The position numbers and the translations under genes are program-made. Below the pieces are notes generated by a model. The model ran no database searches. It was not told the DNA's origin and saw only the letters and a program-made list of their open reading frames with translations. Positions 12,917 through 23,463 of a DNA stretch of 64,000 nt are shown piece by piece. The stretch covers positions 4,765,792 to 4,829,791 of the forward strand of contig NC_060909.1 in assembly GCF_014805685.1 (NCBI RefSeq). Reading direction: 5' to 3'. This DNA is from Silurus meridionalis. Its lineage: Eukaryota; Chordata; Actinopteri; Siluriformes; Siluridae. The stretch's first letter is position 1, and the number at the start of each line of letters is the position of its first letter.

Positions 12917-13122
12917 TTAAGATGCAGCGCTCTCACCGCTGCGACCCGGGTTCGATTCCCGGTCAGGGAACCATCCCCAGCCACTCTCAGTGCCGGTCCC
13001 AAGCCCGGATAAATTGGGGAGGGTTGCGTTAGGAAGGGCATCCAGCGTAAAACATATGCCAAATCAAAACATGCGGAGGATCCGCTGTGGCGACCCCTAA
13101 CGGGAGAAGCCGAAAGAAAGTT
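12917..13122 (+). mobile_element. tRNA-derived SINE (HE1/V-SINE-like tail) inside minisatellite
   Basis: The tRNA-like head contains a clear B box (GGGTTCGATTCCCGGTCAGG). The body has 'GAAGGGCATCCAGCGTAAAA' and the tail 'GATCCGCTGTGGCGACCCCT' then AACGGGAGAAGCCGAAAGAA. The tail strongly resembles the 3' part of fish HE1/DANA-type SINEs. It is not a working tRNA gene: there is no acceptor-stem pairing and it runs on into the SINE body. Confidence 0.8.
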
Positions 13123-14999
13123 TATTATAGAAAGTGTATATAGTAAGTGTATATAGTAAGTGTATATAGTAAGTGTATTATAGTAAGTGTATTATAGAAA
13201 GTGTATATAGTAAGTGTATATAGTAAGTGTATATAGTAAGTGTATTATAGTAAGTGTATTATAGTAAGTGTATTATAGTAAGTGTATTATAGAAAGTGTA
13301 TATAGTAAGTGTATATAGTAAGTGTATATAGTAAGTGTATATAGTAAGTGTATTATAGTAAGTGTATATAGTGTATATAGTAAGTGTATTATAGAAAGTG
13401 TATTATAGTAAGTGTATATAGTAAGTGTATATAGTAAGTGTATATAGTAAGTATATAGTAAGTGTATATAGTAAGTGTATTATAGTAAGTGTATTATAGA
13501 AAGTGTATATAGTAAGTGTATATAGTAAGTGTATATAGTAAGTGTATTATAGTAAGTGTATTATAGTAAGTGTATTATAGTAAGTGTATTATAGTAAGTG
13601 TATATAGTAAGTGTATATAGTAAGTGTATATAGTAAGTGTATATAGTAAGTGTATTATAGTAAGTGTATATAGTGTATATAGTAAGTGTATTATAGAAAG
13701 TGTATTATAGTAAGTGTATATAGTAAGTGTATATAGTAAGTGTATATAGTAAGTATATAGTAAGTGTATATAGTAAGTGTATTATAGTAAGTGTATTATA
13801 GAAAGTGTATATAGTAAGTGTATATAGTAAGTGTATATAGTAAGTGTATTATAGTAAGTGTATTATAGTAAGTGTATTATAGTAAGTGTATTATAGTAAG
13901 TGTATTATAGAAAGTGTATATAGTAAGTGTATATAGTAAGTGTATATAGTAAGTGTATATATAGTAAGTGTATTATAGTAAGTGTATTATAGTAAGTGTA
14001 TTATAGAAAGTGTATTATAGTAAGTGTATATAGTAAGTGTATATAGTAAGTGTATATAGTAAGTGTATATAGTAAGTGTATATAGTAAGTGTATTATAGT
14101 AAGTGTATTATAGTAAGTGTATTATAGTAAGTGTATATAGTAAGTGTATTATAGTAAGTGTATTATAGTAAGTGTATTATAGTAAGTGTATTATAGTAAG
14201 TGTATATAGTAAGTGTATATAGTAAGTGTATTATAGTAAGTGTATATAGTAAGTGTATATAGTAAGTGTATATAGTAAGTGTATTATAGTAAGTGTATTA
14301 TAGTAAGTGTATTATAGTAAGTGTATTATAGTAAGTGTATTATAGAAAGTGTATATAGTAAGTGTATATAGTAAGTGTATATAGTAAGTGTATTATAGTA
14401 AGTGTATTATAGTAAGTGTATTATAGAAAGTGTATTATAGTAAGTGTATATAGTAAGTGTATATAGTAAGTGTATATAGTAAGTGTATTATAGTAAGTGT
14501 ATTATAGTAAGTGTATTATAGTAAGTGTATATAGTAAGTGTATATAGTAAGTGTATAAAGTAAGTGTATAAAGTAAGTGTATATAGTAAGTTTATATAGT
14601 AAGTGTATAAAGTAAGTGTACTATATTAGGTTTATTATAGTAAGTGTATATAGTAAATGTATTATAGTAAGTGTGTAAAGTAAGTGTATTAAGTAAGTGT
14701 AGTATATTAGGTGTATTATAGTAAGTGTATATACTAAGTGTATATAGTAAATGTATTATAGTAAGTGTATATAGTAAGTGTATTAGAGTAAGTGTATAAA
14801 GTAAGTGTACTATATTAGGTTTATCATAGTAAGTGTATATAGTAAATGTATTATAGTAAGTGTATAAAATAAGTGTACTATATTAGGTGTATTACAGTAA
14901 GTGTATATAGTAAGTGTATATAGTAAATCTATTATAGTAAGTTTATTATAGTAAGTGGATATAGTAAGTGAAATATTAGGTGTATTATATAAAGTGTAT

Positions 15000-15142
15000 A
15001 TATTTTCAGATTATTTTCCTATTGCTTATATGTTTAGAAATATTAATGTAGTAAATAATGTTAGTTAAAAGAAACAATAAAAAGGTCAACACATTTTTTT
15101 CTTCTTCCTCCCATCTCTGTTTTCTCTGTCTGTATCTCTCAG
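15000..15142 (+). other. 3' end of upstream intron of the cadherin gene
   Basis: A pyrimidine-rich stretch (about 15095-15141) leads to the acceptor of exon 1. Confidence 0.7.
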
Positions 15143-15270
15143 AGTTGATTGACGGCACTCCCACCCTGAAGATAAACCACGGCTCGGGCACTCTAGTCCT
15201 GCAGTTGCCGGGCAACGTGAATGTAGCGGACAGACGGTGGCACAGACTGGATGTGAGGAGCAATAGCAAG
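15143..15270 (+). CDS. Exon 1 of window: type III cadherin, first laminin-G domain (middle part)
   Basis: The acceptor is a pyrimidine run ending in CTCAG at 15142 and the donor is CAAG|GTGGGC at 15271. The exon starts in phase 1 and ends in phase 0 (128 nt). It encodes LIDGTPTLKINHGSG followed by a strand with WHRLDV, the typical laminin-G 'RWH.LDV' core strand. The ending RSNSK joins directly to the next exon. A second AG two bases later (15144) could be the acceptor instead. That would shorten the exon to 126 nt with phase 0, and the sequence alone does not decide. The open frame runs on past the donor into intron. The preceding exon, with the first strands of the domain, is not recognisable in the 15 kb upstream. 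Confidence 0.82.
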
Positions 15271-15924
15271 GTGGGCATGTGTGGGTGGCACCAGGACCTC
15301 CACCAAGCCCCACAACCCATGGGGAATTTCATGCTCTACCTTGTCTGAACTTTTTACACCTTCCTATTTGTTTTTATTCTAAACCTATATATAATACTGT
15401 GTATACCACCTGTGGATGGAGATCCTTCAAGTGGTGTCCTTCTGCATTTTGCAATATTTCGGCAAAAAAAAAGAAAGCGCTTCAGGGTCAGTTCCAGATA
15501 AGAATTTATAATGCTCACTTCATATCAAAAGCAGCGTGTGAACATCCCGCTGGCAGTTTGTGAATATTGCACTTCACTGCACATATCTGTTTGACATGCA
15601 TTAAGTTTAATTGTATTGTAACTAATAGAACTTGACAGGAAGTGTGTTTGCAAGTATGAATGTGAATTGCTTAACATCTCTAATTGCATTATGTGAAGCT
15701 GTAAGTAAAGTGGGAAAGAAGAGAAGTCTGGGTAGATTCAGTGTTTTTTTAAATGCAGATCTGCCTCAGTTTGTGTGTGTTTAAACTGCAGTTATAGTCG
15801 TGAGCCTGTGGTTTAAAGTTCTTCACTGAAGAGCAGCCTGATAGAAAGAGAATAAACCCATGGTCAAGTGGAACTTTACACCTAAACTTGAGATCACATC
15901 TGTGATTCATAAAGCATGTGTTTC

Positions 15925-15926
<2 letters not shown>
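15271..15926 (+). other. Intron 1-2 of window, unique part
   Basis: Nothing is seen apart from intronic sequence. An open frame runs through the start of the intron but has no domain. Confidence 0.6.

Positions 15927-15994
<68 letters not shown>
15927..15994 (+). repeat. (GT)n microsatellite at exon 2 acceptor
   Basis: 68 bases of GT end 22 bases before exon 2, leaving only a short pyrimidine tract (CTGTTCTGTCTCTCTCAG) for the acceptor. Confidence 0.95.
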
Positions 15995-15995
<1 letters not shown>

Positions 15996-16016
15996 CGGCT
16001 GTTCTGTCTCTCTCAG

Positions 16017-16144
16017 GATGTACGCTTCACATTAGACCGCTGTGCTGGAGCAACAGTTATGGAGATGGAGGGTGTAGGCAGTTGGCTGACCACCGAGGAC
16101 CACACTTCCTGTGAGGTGATGGGAGTCACACCAAATCTGGACAG
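16017..16144 (+). CDS. Exon 2 of window: type III cadherin, first laminin-G domain (cysteine-bearing insert)
   Basis: The acceptor is TCTCTCAG|GATG and the donor is ACAG|GTTAAA. The exon enters in phase 0 and leaves in phase 2 (128 nt). It encodes DVRFTLDRCAGATVMEM and then an acidic stretch with EDHTSCEVMGVTPNLD. The two cysteines, about 20 residues apart, match the extra cysteine pair found in the first laminin-G domain of CadN-type cadherins. A (GT)n tract ends only 22 bases before the exon and forms much of the region where branch point and polypyrimidine tract should lie. Skipping this exon would break the frame, because exon 1 ends in phase 0 and exon 3 starts in phase 2. Confidence 0.82.
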
Positions 16145-16199
16145 GTTAAACTTACATTTTAATATAATTTTTTACAACTTTTGTGATGCTCAAGATTTT

Positions 16200-17700
16200 C
16201 ATTAATAGATTGTAGTGATAGTGCGATAGTAGTGATAGTGATAGTAATAGTATTAATTCTAAAAGTAATTGTAGAAGTAGTAGAGATAGAAGTAGGAAAA
16301 GTTAGTAGTAACCTGTAATAGGGTTAGTAGTACTAATAGTAGGCATAGTAGTAAAGTAGTAGTATTAAAATGAGAAGTCATAGTAGTAGCAGCAGTAGTA
16401 GGTATTGTATTTGTAGATGTGGATGGAGAGTACTAGTAATGGTCGTTATAGTAGTAGTACATGTTATAGTTGGGATCATGCTAGTACAGTTAGTAGTGAT
16501 ATTAGATAGTGATAGGTGAGTTAGTAGTATTAGTGCACACTGTAATGTAGGGATAGTAACAGTGATAATGGTAGTAGGGATGGTAGTGTTAGTAGGTAAA
16601 ATTGAGATATTAGTAGAAGTAGTAGTAGTGGTAATGCTAGTATACAGTAGCTGCTGCTGATAGTATTAGTAATAGTTATAGTATTAGTGGTAGTATGGAT
16701 TATATTGGTAAAATTGATATATGTAGTATGGACAGTCAGTAATAATGACAGTAGAAGTAATAGGGGTAGTAGTGCAGATATTAACAGTGCTAATAAATAA
16801 TAGGGTTTGTAGTAGTAGTAGTAGAAGTAGGAGTAGTAGAAGTAGTAGTATTAATAGTAACAGTGATAATGTTACAAGTAGTAATATGGATAGTAGTAGT
16901 AGCAGTAGTAGTAGTAGTCGTATGGATAGTTTTTGTTATAATGATCGTAGTAGTATAAATGGTATTTGTGATAATGGTAGTAGTAGTAGTAGTAGTAGTA
17001 GTAGTTGTTGTTGTTGTTGTAGTATTATGGATAGTATCAGTGATAATGTTAGAAGTAGTAATATGGATAGTAGTAGTAGTATGGATAGTTTATGTGATAA
17101 TGATAGTAGTAGAGTAGTATTATGGATAGTATTTGTGATAATGATAGTAGTAGTATGGACAGTAAAAGTAATAATGATAGTAGTAGTAACAGTGATAATG
17201 ATAATAGTAGTAGAAGTAGTAGGGATTGTATCCGTATAGATTGTAGTATGGATAATAGTAGATATAGTAAAGAATGTAGTAGGGATAGTACTAGTAAAAA
17301 ATAGTAGTGATTGTAGTAGAGCTTGCTTTAAATGAAGACTGAAGTAGTGAAAGAAGTAGTAAGGATAGTAACAGTGATAATGGTGGTAGTAACAATAGAT
17401 GTATTAGTAGATATAATGAGCATAGTAGTAGTAGAAGTATGGATGGTATCATGTTTAATAATAATAATACTGGTATCAGTATAAATAATAACAAATAATA
17501 ATGTGTAGTAGCAGGGATAATAGTAGTAGTAGTAGTAGTAGTAGTTGTATGAATAGTAAAAGTGTAATAGTAGTAATAGGGATAATAGTAGTATAGATAG
17601 TAACAGTAATAATGTAGCAGTAATAGGGATAGTAGTAGTGTGGATAGTTTTAGTATAAGTAGCAGCAGCAGCAGTAGTAGCATTTATAATGTTGCTCTGA
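16200..17700. repeat. Degenerate AGT-rich trinucleotide repeat, about 1.5 kb
   Basis: Imperfect runs of AGT, AAT and GAT triplets fill most of the intron between exons 2 and 3. They keep several frames open, giving poly-Ser/Asp/Asn or poly-Leu/Thr translations that are not genes. The triplet phase drifts through the array, showing many indels. Confidence 0.9.
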
Positions 17701-18266
17701 TTGATACAGGAGAGAATATTGCTGTCCCGGCTTGTGCTGCTCTCCTGCACTTCTGGCCAAATGAAATGAACTTGAGTTCTTAAAAAAAATAGCAAACGAG
17801 TGTAAACAGGTCAATATGGAGGTGGGAGTGGGTTTGAGAATGTCCTGCAGTCAGCTCTGAAAGTCCAGCAACTTTAGAAGCATCAAAACCAAACTTTGAA
17901 ATATTTCTTGAGCAATTCCTCAGTTAGCGTTTCGACTACTGTATGTGCATGAACTCTGTGTAGTCTTGATCCCGAAGCATTCCACATGAGCCTGAAGCAG
18001 CCTGAACTTGCCTTATCCTCAGTTGGAGTAGTGGAGTGTATCAGTGATTACTGGTGTGATGTGGCTAATCTATAAAGTATTCAATGTTTCCTTGTCAAGG
18101 ATCAATGTGGTAGCATATTGATTTTCTGATAATCACATTAGAGATTAGGGTTAAGAGGTTGAGCGATTGATTCAGTGCATCAGTAGATGTGAACTGGCTC
18201 TCAGTAGCACCCCGGCTGTGTAGTGCCTCAGTGCTAAAAGTAAAAGTAGCTCTGATCTGTGCACAG
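17701..18266 (+). other. 3' part of intron 2-3 of window
   Basis: Unique intronic sequence leads to the exon 3 acceptor. No other feature is seen. Confidence 0.6.
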
Positions 18267-18390
18267 GCATCTGAATGGGACGCAGGTGCTGCAGCTGGGA
18301 GGAGTGAACGAGAACGTGCCCTACATCTACCCCCAGCTCCAGCACAAACACTTCACCGGCTGCATCAGCAACCTCGTGGTCGACAGCAAG
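18267..18390 (+). CDS. Exon 3 of window: type III cadherin, end of first laminin-G domain
   Basis: The acceptor is TGTGCACAG|GCAT and the donor is CAAG|GTAGCA. The exon enters in phase 2 and leaves in phase 0 (124 nt). It encodes HLNGTQVLQLGG, the classic laminin-G 'LxLGG' strand, then YIYPQLQHKHFTGCISNLVV. That is the 'F.GCI..L.V' signature in which the cysteine pairs with one in the next exon. An N-glycosylation sequon (NGT) lies near the start. The flanking introns are 2.1 kb (AGT-rich repeat) and 3.0 kb (CTTT tracts). Confidence 0.86.
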
Positions 18391-18448
18391 GTAGCAGTTC
18401 CAGCAGAACACCAATAACTGTGATCACACAGAGAAAAAGCAAAATAAG

Positions 18449-18790
18449 CTTTCTTTCTTTCTTTCTTTCGTTTTTTTTTTATGATTTATTTATTTATTTG
18501 TTTATTTTATATATTAAAAAGATAAATAAAAAAAATAAAGAAGTGATATTGCAAATTTTTTTAAATAAATGATTATTATTTATTTTATTTTTTTTCGTTC
18601 TGACTGACTGAGTTCATTATGTCTTTTTTGTATTCTCTTTTTTCTTTCCACTTGTATGACTGCATTTTCTTTCTTTCTGTCTTTTTTGATTTTTCTTTTT
18701 CTGACATTTTTCCCTTGCATCTCTTTTTCTTTAATTTGTTTATAACTGCATGTTCTTTCTTTCTTTCATTTTTCTTTCTTTTTTCTTTTT

Positions 18791-18846
<56 letters not shown>

Positions 18847-18873
18847 TTTTCTTTTTTCTTTCTTTCTTTCTTT

Positions 18874-18949
<76 letters not shown>

Positions 18950-19128
18950 TTATTTGATTATATATTTTTTGTAATTTTTTTGTTTCTTCTTTCTTTTTTT
19001 GCCTGTCTGATTGATCCATTTATTTATATTTCTTTGTTTATTTTATGTATTGTTTATATTCCTTCCTTCGATTTCTTCTTTGTCTTTTTCTGACTGACTG
19101 ACCAACTTTCATTTTATTAGTCTCATGT

Positions 19129-19170
<42 letters not shown>

Positions 19171-19173
19171 TTT

Positions 19174-19209
<36 letters not shown>

Positions 19210-19212
19210 TTC
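18449..19212. repeat. (CTTT)n tetranucleotide tracts
   Basis: CTTT runs lie at 18449-18468, 18776-18952 and 19133-19210 with T-rich DNA between them. The long lysine/glutamate frame on the minus strand is a translation of this repeat. Confidence 0.95.
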
Positions 19213-20812
19213 TTTGTCTGATTCCTTTTTTTCTTTTTCTTCTTTCTGTTAGTTGTTTTATGTTTTTGTTTGACTGCATTTCATAATATTTTAATAGTTA
19301 ACAGCTTTAAAAGTTAAAATACACTGAATGTGTCTGTCATGTTCACTTGCACACACTCACTTATTAAACTCTCTTGTTGCTACAGTACATTGATTTACTA
19401 GATGTTACATGGTTGTTACAGGTTTGTCACATGAGCAGAGTCACTTGCTAACAGCACTGTCGATTTCCCTTGAGTGTTTTGTCAGGTGAATCTTTTTTTT
19501 TTTTTAGCAATTACAGGACTGTGAATAATGAATAATGTAGTGATATATTGAGGTTAATTTGCATATAGACCGTTTCTTAAAATCTACTAATGATGTATGA
19601 GGAAGCAGCATACAGAGAGACAGAAGGCTGTTTTGTTAAGAGATTAAACCGTGTTTAAGTTCAGTGGGTTTGAAGCATGAAGCATGACATGGAATAAAGC
19701 GTGTAAGGTTTAGGAGACAGGACAGGACAGGACATAGCGTTTCATTGAGTTTCTCATTCTGGTTTTTTTTTTTTTTTTTTATCATTTTGGTTTCGTCTTT
19801 TTTTTTCCGTGACCCAATCTCACCCGAGCTCATCTAATATATTTCCCCTTTTCATTGCACTTAAAGTTAATTTCACCCTAGTAATAATATATTAATGTGC
19901 TGCACTAATAAAAACACTGCACCACACTTGGAAAGCATGTAAAGCAGACTGCTTCAGAGTGGACTTGAAGACAACTAACTATGTATGGAGCTCTGATCTC
20001 ACCGGGGTGATTTCCACTGCATAATGGTGAGCTCGTAAACAAAATTAAAGGCATTCCTTCTTCCACTTAATGTTCCACTTGGCTTCTTAAATCACTTTTA
20101 AACACTTCTTATTGTTGCTTATTGTGTGAGGACTTGGGGGGACAGTCAGGGAACATCTTCACCACTGCAATTTTCAGGAAATTATTGAGGTGTATGTTTG
20201 TATCAGAGGAACCGTTTCAGGAACCCTGACACTAAAGAAATTAGACGTTTTTTATTCCTCTTTTCAGGGACACAGAAACCTTAACAACCTGAGTTTCTCA
20301 GCCATATGTGGCTCTTTGCCAAACTGTTGCCACAAAATGGAGGCTGACAGCTGTTTATGCTGTCTTTGTAGGCATGCATCCTTAGCAGGTATTAGACACT
20401 TTGTTTTTGTTTTTTAGCAAACTATTGCAGCAATTCTGACTTGCCTGACTTTTTTTTAAATAAAAGGCTTCAGGGAAAACTTTACAATTCAGAAAATGTC
20501 ATGGACATTAGAGACATTACACATATTTGTACCTGAAAACTCTTTCAGTGATTTGGAAAACATTTTTCAGGACATTTTTAAATTATACATATTTTTAGCA
20601 GATAAAACTTCTCATAAACTAGGTATACCAGGATATATACTATATATATACATTAGAAGAGAAACCTTTTCCGAAACACTGAAACACAGAAATCAGGGCC
20701 TTTGGGACAAAATTTATTTTGTTATATTTTTTTAACCTTTTGTAGGAACCTACGTTGCTTTTCAGGAAATTAGACGCTGTGTGTGCTTTACCAAACCAAT
20801 AAATTAAGGACA

Positions 20813-20817
<5 letters not shown>
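19213..20817 (+). other. Intron 3-4 of window, no gene seen
   Basis: AT-rich intronic DNA. A small fragment at about 20295-20345 (CCATATGTGGCTCTTTGCCA) resembles the fish MITE found at 38590 and elsewhere. Confidence 0.5.

Positions 20818-20895
<78 letters not shown>
20818..20895. repeat. (AT)n microsatellite
   Basis: About 78 bases of uninterrupted AT dinucleotides. Confidence 0.95.
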
Positions 20896-20898
<3 letters not shown>

Positions 20899-21345
20899 TT
20901 AATCAATTATATAAAATTATAAAAAAAAATAAAATATATATATAAATATAACATTTCTTTAAATAAATTCCACAAAATAAATTCCATCCAAAAACTTGTA
21001 CAATCTGGGTGGATATTTCAGAAATCTTTTAGCCCTCAGCTTCAGAATGATGCACTGTTTACAATATCATATTAAAATATTAGATGTGATGTGTTGAGCA
21101 TGTATCAATGTTTTTTTTGTTCGTTTGTTTGCTTCATTTTTTTTCTCTTTTTTCCGTGCCAAAAATAAGACAAAAAGCCAGAAAAACAGTCGCTGGCAAA
21201 ACATTCTGTATGCACGACAAATTGTAATACAATTATTATTCATTTGCCTACAAACCTAAATGTAATTACAACAAGCTCTTTTGTTATCTTTGACAAGCTC
21301 CAAGGGTTAGTCTTAACACCATAACCATTGTCATTGTCATCACGT

Positions 21346-21349
<4 letters not shown>

Positions 21350-21406
<57 letters not shown>
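21350..21406 (+). repeat. (CA)n microsatellite upstream of exon 4
   Basis: 57 bases of CA end 30 bases before exon 4. A normal pyrimidine tract lies between. Confidence 0.95.
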
Positions 21407-21409
<3 letters not shown>

Positions 21410-21436
21410 AGTTATGTCTGTACCTTTTTTTCTCAG

Positions 21437-21617
21437 GTGTATGATCTTGGTTCTCCAGCTGATTCCTCCAGTAGCTCGCCTGGCTGCTTGATGACAGACA
21501 GGAGCTGTGTCAATATGGGCTTCCCCTCATGTGGCACCAGGGGTCGTTGCCATGGCGAATGGGGCTCCTTCAGCTGCCAGTGTATAGCTGGGTACAGTGG
21601 GCATCAGTGTGAACAGG
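21437..21617 (+). CDS. Exon 4 of window: type III cadherin, LG1 last strand plus EGF module
   Basis: The acceptor is TTTTTCTCAG|GTGT and the donor is CAGG|GTAAGG. The exon enters in phase 0 and leaves in phase 1 (181 nt). It starts with VYDLGSPADS, the end of laminin-G 1, whose cysteine (SPGC) closes the LG disulfide. A complete six-cysteine EGF module follows, ending in CQCIAGYSGHQCE. The cysteine spacing fits a standard EGF without the calcium-binding consensus. A serine-rich linker of five serines precedes the LG cysteine. A (CA)n tract ends 30 bases upstream of the exon. Confidence 0.87.
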
Positions 21618-21644
21618 GTAAGGCACGTTGGTGGACGAACCATT

Positions 21645-22300
21645 TACTTGAGTTAAAGTAGAGGTACAGTATATGACTCCAGTAAAAGTAAAAGTGTCCC
21701 TTTAAACTTTCACTTGAGTAAAAGTACAAAAGTATTTGCCTTCAAATGTATTTTATTATGGCTATCTTTTTCATATATTTAGCACAAGACTCTTTGCTTA
21801 ATCAACTCAGTCTATATAAAAAGACTCGAATGTTACTTTCAGCACACTGATCTATTAATAGATTTGAAATTATTATGAGACCAAAACCTTCTTTTCAACT
21901 ACTTCCAAAAAATCGTGTAAATAAGGTCACGGGTGTTGTAGCAAGTCAGAGTCAGAAGATTCTTGCATCGTTTATTCCTCTCAAAGTGTTCTGCTTGCTG
22001 TTGAACTGACGCTGAACTGTATGTTAGTGTTAAGTAGACACCGACAAGCGACAATCAAAACAAGTTCAAAACAGCGCTCATGCTCGACCCTGATTGGTGG
22101 TTTGCTGCGTGTTTGACCAGTTTTTATCCACTCATAAATAAAAAGGAACGACTGATTTCACAAAATGTAGTAAAAAATATGTCAAATTAAATATTCGACT
22201 TTGAAATGTAGTGAATTTAAAGTAAAATTAACGGAAATACTTTAGTAAAGTACAGATACCCGAACAATTTACTTAAGTACAGTAACGAATTCCATTCACT
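21645..22300. mobile_element. Interspersed fish repeat rich in 'AGTAAAAGTA', class unknown
   Basis: The start (TTTACTTGAGTTAAAGTAGA) and the end (TACTTTAGTAAAGTACAGATACC, then TTTACTTAAGTACAGTAACG) carry related sequence in inverted arrangement. I recognise this as a widespread teleost repeat but cannot assign its class. No coding capacity is seen. Confidence 0.45.
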
Positions 22301-22655
22301 TCCTTGCTGTCCACACTGGTAAGGTGCCATTAAATCCACCAGTGCACTGAAAATCCAGTCATTACAGTGCTATGATTACAGTGACATTTGTGAAAAAGCG
22401 GAAGTTTGGAAATCTTTTTTTTTCCTCTTTGTCCGTGTGGAACCGAAACAGGGCCTTTAAATGACAGTAATGTGTAGGAGGAGAACATGCGAGCAGCCGA
22501 TGCTGGTTTGGCAGGAAAAGAAATCAGAAGCTTTTTGAAGTCTTATGAACTGTACAGTAGGTCGTGTTTATGTAACATGAAGGAAACATCACAAGAGAGT
22601 GCACGCATCGTTCCTGAGTCCTGATTTCTCGACCGTCTTCAAGTGCTTAGCTATT

Positions 22656-22659
<4 letters not shown>

Positions 22660-22716
<57 letters not shown>
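22660..22716 (+). repeat. (GT)n microsatellite at exon 5 acceptor
   Basis: 57 bases of GT end 8 bases before exon 5 and take the place of the usual polypyrimidine tract. Confidence 0.95.
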
Positions 22717-22717
<1 letters not shown>

Positions 22718-22724
22718 TTGACAG

Positions 22725-22891
22725 AGCTTCCTGAGTATTCCTTTGATGGCAGGAGCTATGTGCATTATCAGCTTTCTGGGCCGCTTCAAGCCAGACACAC
22801 GCAGGTGCAGGTCCTGATCCGAACTCGCAAACACAGCAGCTCCATCCTCACTCTGCTCTCTGCGGCACAGAACGAGTTCATCCGACTGGAG
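22725..22891 (+). CDS. Exon 5 of window: type III cadherin, start of second laminin-G domain
   Basis: The acceptor is ATTGACAG|AGCT and the donor is GGAG|GTGAGG. The exon enters in phase 1 and leaves in phase 0 (167 nt). It encodes LPEYSFDGRSYVHYQLS, the first strands of a laminin-G domain ('F.G.SYV.Y'), then a basic strand and ILTLLSAAQNEFIRLE. The acceptor lacks an ordinary polypyrimidine tract: a 57-nt GT tract stops 8 bases before the exon. A second GT tract of about 60 nt starts 9 bases after the exon. Skipping would shift the frame, since exon 4 leaves in phase 1 and exon 6 enters in phase 0, and would truncate the product before the membrane. Confidence 0.85.
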
Positions 22892-22898
22892 GTGAGGG

Positions 22899-22900
<2 letters not shown>

Positions 22901-22968
<68 letters not shown>
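22901..22968 (+). repeat. (GT)n microsatellite at exon 5 donor
   Basis: A GT run begins 9 bases after exon 5 and merges with the donor sequence GTGAGGGAT. It is interrupted once by an A near its end. Confidence 0.95.
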
Positions 22969-23392
22969 CTCTCTTTTCCTTTCTTTCCGTTCCTCTGTTT
23001 CTCTATCACACACTTTCTCTCTTTTTTTTTTGCCCTTTGCATGGTGCACATTCCAGGGAACCTTCTGTAAGACCTGGCCCCCTTTATCGGTTTAAGAGAT
23101 TATTCGTTACATAAACAGATGTAGGAGTTTCACAGCAGGGCACACACACGATATGAAAACCAACTTTGGAGGTGTATCTTTTATTTTCACTTTGGACTTA
23201 TATCAGAAAACTGTTTTGCCATCCAAAGCTGAAAACTGTAATATATAGGCATACACTTATTTACATTTTACTTATATTTTTTGAAATAAAATAACATTTT
23301 AAATAATTCTAGTAATAATATTTTGTAATGATGATTTCATTATATAATTATTAGGGCTGTCCTCCACTTAGGATTTACATAGTCCATTCAGA

Positions 23393-23396
23393 TTGT

Positions 23397-23455
<59 letters not shown>
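23393..23455 (+). repeat. (GT)n microsatellite
   Basis: About 60 bases of GT in the long intron 5-6. Confidence 0.95.

Positions 23456-23463
<8 letters not shown>

Larger units (their letters stand above)
11486..14999. repeat. Minisatellite of 13/14-bp units, about 3.5 kb with two insertions
   Basis: The array consists of two interspersed units, AGTAAGTGTATAT (13 bp) and AGTAAGTGTATTAT (14 bp), with AGAAAGTG variants. It is interrupted by a MITE-like element (11716-12462) and a SINE (12917-13122). The core at about 13340-13940 contains two copies of a 302-bp higher-order block: the irregular junctions at 13362, 13394, 13447 and 13499 recur at 13664, 13696, 13749 and 13801. It ends about 140 bases before exon 1. 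Confidence 0.95.

Noticed and set aside
12917..12990. Possible tRNA gene with a good B box
   Set aside because: It continues into a SINE body and tail and has no paired acceptor stem. It is the head of a tRNA-derived SINE.
15006..15332. Minus-strand frames over exon 1
   Set aside because: They are shadows of the real + strand exon, whose laminin-G motif and splice sites are clear.
16745..17795. Serine/asparagine- and leucine/threonine-rich frames
   Set aside because: They are translations of the degenerate AGT-type trinucleotide repeat, open on both strands.
18585..19019. Lysine/glutamate-rich 144-codon frame on the minus strand
   Set aside because: It is the translation of the CTTT microsatellite.
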